The translations under genes and the position numbers were made by a program. This document shows positions 25,016 to 30,432 of a stretch of DNA of 30,432 bases, one piece after another (position 1 is the stretch's first letter; each line of letters begins with the position of its first letter). The stretch is from CAZELM01 sp964512995. GTDB taxonomy: Bacteria; CSSED10-310. The stretch is taken from contig CAZELM010000047.1 in the NCBI GenBank assembly GCA_964512995.1, forward strand, positions 1 to 30,432. Reading direction: 5' to 3'. The notes beneath the pieces were generated by a model. It was not told where the DNA came from, made no database searches, and saw only the letters and a program-made list of their open reading frames with translations.

Positions 25016-25040
25016 GTCATCCCCGTGAAAGCGGGAATCT
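25016..25040. repeat. REP-like short inverted repeat
   Basis: The sequence GTCATCCCCGTGAAAGCGGG followed by AATCTC is a near match to the widespread ATTCCCG-N6-CGGGAAT type of dispersed palindrome. CCCG pairs with CGGG around a 6-nt loop, and flanking AT and AT also pair apart from one mismatch. It lies in the 221-bp space between the MmcQ/YjbR gene and the polymer operon and may attenuate read-through, but there is no T-run for a classic terminator. Only one copy is seen in this window. The rest of the 24860-25080 gap shows no promoter I would defend. Confidence 0.6.
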
Positions 25041-25080
25041 CTCCTTAGCGAACTCACCAAACCTCGAAAAATCTGGTGAT

Positions 25081-25431
25081 CTATCCGAGAATCGGTCTCT
25101 CGTTTTTGGGAAGCGATAGCACGACCAGATGATAGGAATGATCGATCATAGCCTGGATCTCGGTATCGGGAATGGAGCCATCAATCTCGATCGTGTTCCA
25201 GTGACGTTTGTTCATATAATAACCTGGAATGACTGCTGGATATTGCCTCCGGTAATCTTCCGCTCGGAGCGGGTCGCATTTCAGCGTGATCCGCGTCTGC
25301 TCTCCCAGTATTCCGATCATGGCGAAAATTTTGGAGCCGACTTTGATGACGGACACATCATCTCCAAATGGAAATGTCTCGATAGCTCCGGGCTTCCCAA
25401 GGCAGTATTGATATAATTCATTCAGATTCAT
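25081..25431 (-). CDS. MmcQ/YjbR family protein
   Basis: A 116-residue single-domain protein of the MmcQ/YjbR-like (CyaY-like fold) family, whose members have been proposed to bind DNA, though the role is unsettled. Characteristic stretches are ETFPFGDDVSVIKVGSKIFAM, RITLKCDPLRAEDYR, VIPGYYMNKRHWNTIEI and a C-terminal MIDHSYHLVVLSLPK. The length is normal for the family. The start is the ATG at 25431, because AAGGAG (25437-25442) lies 5 nt upstream; a GTG at 25437 overlaps that site and is unlikely. It points the same way as the polymer operon but is 221 bp away with a REP-like palindrome between, so it is probably a separate unit with an unrelated job. Confidence 0.93.
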   Translation of the reverse strand: MNLNELYQYCLGKPGAIETFPFGDDVSVIKVGSKIFAMIGILGEQTRITLKCDPLRAEDYRRQYPAVIPGYYMNKRHWNTIEIDGSIPDTEIQAMIDHSYHLVVLSLPKNERPILG

Positions 25432-25436
25432 TAACA

Positions 25437-25442
25437 CTCCTT
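25437..25442 (-). promoter_or_regulatory. Ribosome binding site fixing the MmcQ/YjbR start
   Basis: AAGGAG on the minus strand, 5 nt before the ATG at 25431. It overlaps the upstream in-frame GTG at 25437 and so rules that codon out as the main start. Confidence 0.8.
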
Positions 25443-25528
25443 ATCCAACTCATTGAAGCTTCAGTGATATGAAAACAAGTCCATCCACTTACGGTTTGAG
25501 TCAGTGGTGTATGGATGACAGATCTTCG

Positions 25529-27058
25529 TTACCAGAGCTGTTCGACTCTGATGCGGACATTGTAATCACTCGGATGATCGTATAACCGTACTTTGATCAC
25601 GCCATTATCATTGAATATCTCGGGAGTGTTCGATCCGGTGGAACCAAAAGAAGTGATGCGTTCGATGCTGACATTCTCATTGGACCATCGTTTCACCATC
25701 CAAAAAGATGTTCCCGTGGCATTCGTTCCCGTTACCGCACAAAACAGGAGGCCCACAAAATTGGTGGGCAGAGGATTGCCGGTACGATCCAGCACAACCG
25801 CGGAATTGGTTGTCGAAATCCGATAATCCCTGTACCAGAAACGGTCACTCTGGACATAACCGTCTGTGACATCCAATCTGGACTGGGGAGAAGCGGTACC
25901 GATCCCCACTGCGCCATCCGATGTGATCTTCAATTTTTCCGAACCCGGAACCATGGCTGATCCCGCTGTCCCCTGAGGAGCGGAATAGAACCGTAATTCA
26001 CCATCCAGCAGATCAATCAGCGATGCCCGGCCATCTCCGTTATAATACCAGCCGCCATCATAATAGGCATTGGCAGTGATCAGCGGATCATTATGCACCA
26101 CAAAGATCGCTCCCGCGCCATCTCCGAATTTTGCCACTGTCTGGTTATTGTTTCCTGCTCCTGGGATGTCCAGCCGGAAAGCGGGATCTGAAGCGGCGAT
26201 TCCAACATTTCCAGTGGATTTATCATAATATATATTCGCTCCTCCAGAACTGCCGTTGTCATTATAGCTCAACTGCTTATCCAGACCGGCAATCGGCCCG
26301 GTGGCTCCTGTCGGACCCTGGATGCCTTGCGGACCTGCCGGTCCCTGTATCCCCTGTAACCCTTGCGGACCCATCGGACCCGTGATTCCCGGAAGACCCT
26401 GATCACCGGTCGGACCACGCTCACCTTGCGGACCTGCCGGTCCCTGTATCCCCTGTAACCCTTGCGGACCCATCGGACCCGTGATTCCCGGAAGACCCTG
26501 ATCACCGGTCGGACCACGCTCACCTTGCGGACCTGCCGGTCCCTGTATCCCCTGTAACCCCTGCGGACCCGTCGGACCTTGTGGACCGATGGGTCCGGTC
26601 AATCCGGTGGGATCTCCAACCCATTGCCCACTGGAATCGACAATCACTCCGTAACCGCTGATACTGATGCTGGATGGGTGGATATTCTCATCATAAACAT
26701 CCTTGGCATGATGTGCCTGTGAAACTGCGGACAATGACTGGCGTGGCTGAAGCACTTCCCCTTCAATCACAGTTTCCAACCAAAACGATCCGTTAAAATC
26801 CATTGTCAAGGGATTGGTTGTTCCAAGCATTACATGAAAGATGCCGGAGTCCACATCGATGTCATGCTGAATCTCCGACCAGACCGGAATCCCTGCTTCA
26901 GCGACATCATAGATTCTGAACTCGAAATCATAAACGCCTGATAATGGATTCTGCTGAGCATCGAACAGGTGACCCTGATAGTTCATTTCCTGGGATATTT
27001 CAGCCCAGAGTGTCCCCATTCCAGCAAAAAAAATAAATGTGGCAACCAGATATCTCAT
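25529..27058 (-). CDS. Secreted collagen-like protein with trimeric-fibre type C-terminus
   Basis: A 509-residue secreted protein. Signal peptide about 1-19 (cleavage near LWA-EIS), then a beta-rich head (about 20-150) opening EMNYQGHLFDAQQNPLSG, shared with the gene at 1-610. A Gly-X-Y collagen-like stalk follows (about 152-260), then a C-terminal region of about 250 residues with GNVGIAASDPAFRLDI and GAVGIGTASPQSRLDV, the motif seen in tail-fibre and other trimeric surface proteins, ending RIRVEQLW. The ATG at 27058 has GGAGG 6 nt upstream (27065-27069); twelve further upstream codons are unlikely. Probably a homotrimeric extracellular or surface fibre. Function unknown; a structural or adhesive role is inference. 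Confidence 0.88.
   Translation of the reverse strand: MRYLVATFIFFAGMGTLWAEISQEMNYQGHLFDAQQNPLSGVYDFEFRIYDVAEAGIPVWSEIQHDIDVDSGIFHVMLGTTNPLTMDFNGSFWLETVIEGEVLQPRQSLSAVSQAHHAKDVYDENIHPSSISISGYGVIVDSSGQWVGDPTGLTGPIGPQGPTGPQGLQGIQGPAGPQGERGPTGDQGLPGITGPMGPQGLQGIQGPAGPQGERGPTGDQGLPGITGPMGPQGLQGIQGPAGPQGIQGPTGATGPIAGLDKQLSYNDNGSSGGANIYYDKSTGNVGIAASDPAFRLDIPGAGNNNQTVAKFGDGAGAIFVVHNDPLITANAYYDGGWYYNGDGRASLIDLLDGELRFYSAPQGTAGSAMVPGSEKLKITSDGAVGIGTASPQSRLDVTDGYVQSDRFWYRDYRISTTNSAVVLDRTGNPLPTNFVGLLFCAVTGTNATGTSFWMVKRWSNENVSIERITSFGSTGSNTPEIFNDNGVIKVRLYDHPSDYNVRIRVEQLW
26331..26578 (-). repeat. 99-bp in-frame tandem repeat in the collagen stalk
   Basis: Units start at 26331, 26430 and 26529. The first two are identical over 99 bp; the third matches for about 50 bp with a few changes. 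Each unit encodes 33 residues (eleven Gly-X-Y triplets, GPQGLQGIQGPAGPQGERG and following). The perfect identity points to recent expansion or ongoing homogenisation. Confidence 0.88.
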
Positions 27059-27291
27059 GATGATCCTCCATTTCTCCTGAATAACGGAACACATTTCTCA
27101 AATCTGATCCGAAAACATTCTCTCGTTAATCCGCCCGTAACCTCGACACCCCGGAAAAATCCCTCTCCTGACCTCTTTTCATAACGGGAGATGACCGGCT
27201 CGAACAAAAAAACAGCTTCCCTTTTTAACAAAGAGATTGAGGAGCAGATGACAGCAACGAAAAAAGCTTTACGGAAAACCTCCACGTGTTT

Positions 27292-27300
27292 ATTATATCA
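27292..27300 (-). promoter_or_regulatory. Candidate extended -10 promoter element
   Basis: The minus strand reads TGATATAAT, a perfect -10 hexamer with the TGN extension. There is no good -35 hexamer at 16-18 nt. Transcription would start near 27285, giving a leader of about 225 nt before the collagen-like ATG at 27058, or a nearly leaderless start for a 76-codon frame beginning at 27285. Confidence 0.35.
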
Positions 27301-27547
27301 GGTCAGGTATGCCTAACCGAAACATTTCTCCCGGAAACCAAATCAATCGCTGATCCTATCGACGGTACAAATATGAATGGGTGGCACGATATCTGCTCTA
27401 TTTCAAAGACAGAATATGGAGAGGATATGTCAGAATACCAATCCAACGCGAGAAAAAACAGATCGGGAAGCGTGTGGCGGCAATGGGAAGAATAGCAGCA
27501 ATATGCTACCTTCCACTTATAATGATCGGGGTCACTCGCTGATGGTT

Positions 27548-27553
27548 AAGGAG
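27548..27553 (+). promoter_or_regulatory. Ribosome binding site fixing the start at 27560
   Basis: AAGGAG lies 6 nt before the ATG at 27560, and the residues after that ATG form a signal peptide. The frame stays open upstream to 27377, but those 61 codons look non-coding. Confidence 0.85.
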
Positions 27554-27559
27554 TTCAAT

Positions 27560-29827
27560 ATGGGCAAACGTCGGTATGAAGCACTAATCTATTTCTGTGT
27601 GATATTATCTTTCCCAATCCACGGAATCGCCGGTACGATCTCCGGCATGGTGACCGAAGAATCGACCGGCACTCCCATATCCGGAATGGACATGAATCTC
27701 TACGACTCAGACTGGAATTACATTCCCATCGACGCGACGACCGATAATGGCACCTACACGTTTTTCAATGTCCCTGCGGGTCAATATTTCGTCAAAGCGA
27801 ATCCCGGATATCCCTACCATTTTCTGGCGGAATACTGGGACAATGCTCGATCCCGAGCGGATGCTCTCATCCTCTCGCTGTCAGACGATCAAAATCTTCA
27901 GAATGTCGATTTTGCGTTGAGCCCCGGATGGTACATCGGTGGAAAAGTCCTGGATTCAGCCGGGATCAGTCTTCCATCCATCGATATCAATGTGTATGAC
28001 ACGCAATGGAACAGGCTCGATGTCGATGCGGAAACCGATGAGTTCGGACGATATTATATCGGCGGACTTCCGGAAGGCGAGTATTATGTCATGGCCAATC
28101 CCATCTATCCCCAACCCTATATCGATCAGTATTTTGACCACTCCAACGGCCCGAATAACGCCAGCCTCGTGACGTTGGCCAATCAGGAAGATCTGATCGG
28201 AATCAGTTTCGATCTCGAAGCGGGTTCCTATATTCTTGGGCGTGTCCGGGATGCCGATACCGGAATACCCATTCCCCGGATATCGCTCAAAGCATACAAC
28301 CGCGATCATGACAAAATGCGGATCGAAGCCCGTTCCCAGTCGGATGGTGACTACATCCTGGGTGCATATCGCCCGGGTGACTATTTTGTCCGTGCCGATC
28401 CGGAGTATCCCGATGGGTATATGGATCAATTTTACGCTCATGCATACACATGGGATGATGCGCAGCTCATTTCTGTTACTCTCGAAAAACCAACAACCGG
28501 TATTCATTTCAATCTGCCGCCAGGCTCATATATCCGCGGAACCATCTTTTCGGAATATGGAAATCTCCTCCCGGATATCAAAGTCACATTTTTCGATTCG
28601 AGCTGGAATGCGTACGATCTGACAACAACCCGATCCGATGACAGTGGCCAGTATTTATCCGGAGCGCTCCGGGCCGGTGCGTATTATGTCAAAGCAGTCC
28701 CGGTTTTTCCGCAGCCATACATCGATGAATACTATGACGATGCACTTGAAAAAGAAGATGCGGATCCGGTGGAGGTGGTCCTCCGCCAGGAGACCACCGG
28801 GATCGATTTTACTCTCCGGCAAGGCGGCTATCTGGCTGGAACGGTCCGAAGCGCGGTGTCCGGGGAGCCGCTCCCGGATATCGATCTGGATGTCTACAAC
28901 GGGCTCTGGGAATGGGTGGATTACAGTGATCATACGAATTCATCCGGTGAGTTCCTGATCGGCGCTCTGCCATTCCGGGAGTATTATCTCCGATGTGATC
29001 CCACATCCGATCAGGGTTATATGCCCCAGTTTTTCGATCACGTTTTCTGGAGCATTGAGGCAACGCTCATCCCGCTGACACCCGTAGAGAACATATCCGG
29101 TCTGGATTTTGATCTGGCACCCGGAGGGAAAATCAGCGGCCGGATCACCCGCCAGGATCAGGATATTCCCATCTCCGGTATACCTGTGGAAGTGTATAGC
29201 CTGAACCTTCAGAAACTGCCCCTTCATCCGGTTACCTCCCAGGCGGATGGAGAATACACCGCTTCTGGCATACCCGGAGGCAGCTATTACGTGAAAGCCG
29301 CTCCGGAACCAGATATGGGTTATGATGCGGAGTACTATTCCGAATCGATGACGATCGATGGAGCAATTCCAGTGACAGTCACCATCGAAAACACAACCGG
29401 CCATATTGATTTCACGCTCAGGTCCAATATCAGTCCCACACCGACGCCACCGATCCCGTTGGGCGTCGAGATCGAGATGCCACGCGACTATTATCGGCAC
29501 GGTGACCTGTTTTACACCGATGTCCGGGTCGCCAATCCCGGTCCGCCGCTGGGAGAATTGCCTCTGTTTGTTGTCCTGGATGTATTCGGCCAACTGTTTT
29601 TCTGGCCGTCCTGGAGAGTGTACAATCCGCCGGAACAGACCAATATCGACTACAGATTGGTGGATATCATCAGCGGCGTCCAGATCGTACCTGTTCTCCC
29701 GGCATTCAGATGGCCGGATGTTCAGGGAAGCGCTTCAGATATCACCTTCTATGCGGCGCTGACAAACCCGGAGATGACGGCATTGATCGGTGAAGCAGAT
29801 TTTATCACGTTTGGGTACGGGCACTGA
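27560..29827 (+). CDS. Secreted protein with six carboxypeptidase-regulatory-like (Cna-B-like) repeats and a distinct C-terminal domain
   Basis: The 755-residue protein has a signal peptide (about 1-24, ending HGIAG). Six repeats of about 100 residues span 25-621. Each opens with a G-x-(V/I) strand (TISGMVTEESTG, YIGGKVLDSAG, YILGRVRDADTG, YIRGTIFSEYG, YLAGTVRSAVSG, KISGRITRQDQD), has a (V/L)(N/D/E)(V/A/L)Y or F-D motif, then D-G/S-G-x-Y/F, a G-x-Y-Y/F-V strand, and ends (I/V)xFxLxxG. This is the pattern of carboxypeptidase regulatory-like or SdrD-B beta-sandwich folds. A Pro/Thr linker (SPTPTPPIP, about 625) leads to a C-terminal domain of about 125 residues with FFWPSW (680-685), AFRWPDVQGSAS and FYAALTNPEM. 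No enzyme motif is visible; a surface stalk or binding protein is likely. No LPXTG or known type IX sorting signal was seen. Confidence 0.85.
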   Translation: MGKRRYEALIYFCVILSFPIHGIAGTISGMVTEESTGTPISGMDMNLYDSDWNYIPIDATTDNGTYTFFNVPAGQYFVKANPGYPYHFLAEYWDNARSRADALILSLSDDQNLQNVDFALSPGWYIGGKVLDSAGISLPSIDINVYDTQWNRLDVDAETDEFGRYYIGGLPEGEYYVMANPIYPQPYIDQYFDHSNGPNNASLVTLANQEDLIGISFDLEAGSYILGRVRDADTGIPIPRISLKAYNRDHDKMRIEARSQSDGDYILGAYRPGDYFVRADPEYPDGYMDQFYAHAYTWDDAQLISVTLEKPTTGIHFNLPPGSYIRGTIFSEYGNLLPDIKVTFFDSSWNAYDLTTTRSDDSGQYLSGALRAGAYYVKAVPVFPQPYIDEYYDDALEKEDADPVEVVLRQETTGIDFTLRQGGYLAGTVRSAVSGEPLPDIDLDVYNGLWEWVDYSDHTNSSGEFLIGALPFREYYLRCDPTSDQGYMPQFFDHVFWSIEATLIPLTPVENISGLDFDLAPGGKISGRITRQDQDIPISGIPVEVYSLNLQKLPLHPVTSQADGEYTASGIPGGSYYVKAAPEPDMGYDAEYYSESMTIDGAIPVTVTIENTTGHIDFTLRSNISPTPTPPIPLGVEIEMPRDYYRHGDLFYTDVRVANPGPPLGELPLFVVLDVFGQLFFWPSWRVYNPPEQTNIDYRLVDIISGVQIVPVLPAFRWPDVQGSASDITFYAALTNPEMTALIGEADFITFGYGH

Positions 29828-29844
29828 ATAGTTGCCGCGACTGT

Positions 29845-30012
29845 CCCACACGATCCCGTGACTGGCCCACACGATCCCGTGACTAGCCCACATCATCCCG
29901 TGACTGGCCCACATCATCCCACGACCATCCCACACGATCCCGCGACCGTCCCACACGATCCCGTGACCTTCCCACACGATCCCGTGACTGGCCCACATCA
30001 TCCCGCGACTGA
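29845..30012. repeat. 21-bp tandem repeat array, eight copies
   Basis: Eight contiguous 21-bp units based on CCCACACGATCCCGTG followed by ACTGG, starting 18 bp after the stop codon at 29827. Units vary at positions 7-8 (CG or TC), in the GTG/GCG/ACG triplet and in the last two bases. Most units contain CACG-ATCC-CGTG, a small inverted repeat. There are no spacers, so it is not a CRISPR array. The gene-free stretch 29828-30432 consists of this array, the 82-bp array, and about 180 bp between them in which I recognise nothing. Confidence 0.9.
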
Positions 30013-30193
30013 CCCAATAGTTGTCTGAACCGCTGATGTTGCGCTACGACTGGCGGATGATGTGTAATATTCGCTTTGTAAAATCGTTCTATTATCGTCG
30101 ATTGACTAATGTGAAAAGCTGTGACTGTAGTAGCGTTGTTTGGCCGACTCGAACTCGGAAAGATAGTGATAAATAACAGTCTATTTACATCCT

Positions 30194-30432
30194 CAGATTA
30201 CGCTGATTAAACGGATTGCGCAGATGGGGGGATTACCGTTGGCACTGGGTGAGTGGGGAGCAGAAGTCTGAACCGCAGATTACGCTGATTAAACAGATTG
30301 CGCAGATGGGGGGGTTATCGTTGTCACTGGGTGAGTGGGGAGCAGAAGTCTGAACCGCAGATTACGCTGATTAAACTGATTGCGCAGATGGGGGGGTTAT
30401 CGTTGTCACTGGGTGAGTGGGGAGCAGAAGTC
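30194..30432. repeat. 82-bp tandem repeat, at least three copies, cut by window end
   Basis: Units start at 30194, 30276 and 30358 (exact 82-bp period); the last is truncated after 75 bp. Each begins CAGATTACGCTGATTAAAC and ends GAGCAGAAGTCTGAACCG. Copies differ at a few bases only (ACGG, ACAG or ACTG before ATTGCGCAGATG; ACCGTTGGC versus ATCGTTGTC). No reading frame or spacer structure is evident. The array probably continues beyond the window. Confidence 0.9.

Larger units (their letters stand above)
27059..27559. other. Divergent intergenic region, 501 bp
   Basis: This region separates the collagen-like gene (minus) from the six-repeat secreted protein (plus). It contains the two Shine-Dalgarno sites, an extended -10 promoter candidate at 27292-27300 (minus) and only short doubtful reading frames. 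I see no clear terminator, RNA gene or long repeat in it. Confidence 0.5.

Noticed and set aside
24372..25048. Two overlapping plus-strand frames of about 215 codons
   Set aside because: Mostly antisense to the conserved PgsC-like membrane region, then running into the REP-like element.
27286..27495. 69-codon plus-strand frame upstream of the six-repeat protein
   Set aside because: No usable ribosome binding site and no protein-like features; the real gene starts at 27560.
29845..30432. CRISPR array
   Set aside because: Both arrays are contiguous tandem repeats without unique spacers, and there are no cas genes.

Overview
The window comes from a diderm (Gram-negative type) bacterium: it encodes a TonB-dependent outer-membrane receptor, a predicted TPR plus beta-barrel outer-membrane protein, and many Sec signal peptides. 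Base composition is intermediate. I cannot name a phylum; the mix of collagen-like secreted proteins, repeated carboxypeptidase-regulatory-like domains and intergenic tandem repeats is what one sees in uncultured environmental lineages. No rRNA, tRNA, CRISPR array or insertion sequence is visible.

Layout. 1-610: 5' part of a secreted collagen-like gene (minus), cut by the window edge. 893-6913: a four-gene minus-strand polyphosphate operon, read in the order two-domain PPK2 (polyP:AMP phosphotransferase), PPK1, a stand-alone HD domain matching the C-terminal part of Ppx/GppA, and a CYTH-CHAD protein. 7161-9326: a divergent TonB-dependent receptor (plus). 9341-24859: a 15.5-kb minus-strand operon of six overlapping or nearly touching genes. 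25081-25431: MmcQ/YjbR protein (minus). 25529-27058: complete collagen-like protein (minus), paralogous to the one at position 1. 27560-29827: secreted protein with six repeats of a carboxypeptidase-regulatory-like fold (plus). 29828-30432: no gene, but two tandem-repeat arrays (21-bp and 82-bp units).

The main discovery is the 9341-24859 operon. Its first gene is a PgsC/CapC-type membrane protein and its last a PgsB/CapB-type amide ligase, the two hallmark proteins of poly-gamma-glutamate synthesis. Between them lie a membrane-anchored all-beta periplasmic protein, a predicted secreted metal-dependent hydrolase, a 1731-residue protein with beta-sandwich, TPR and C-terminal beta-barrel parts that looks like a PgaA-style exporter, and a cytoplasmic helical-repeat protein. 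The PgsC-like protein carries a C-terminal domain that aligns with the hydrolase of the same operon but has lost the putative catalytic residues. I infer a diderm amino-acid-polymer (poly-gamma-glutamate-like) synthesis, trimming and outer-membrane export machine that differs from the Gram-positive pgsBCA system.

The two polymer loci are neighbours: one handles polyphosphate (synthesis, use to recharge AMP, hydrolysis and binding), the other a predicted poly-amide. Any functional link between them is speculation.
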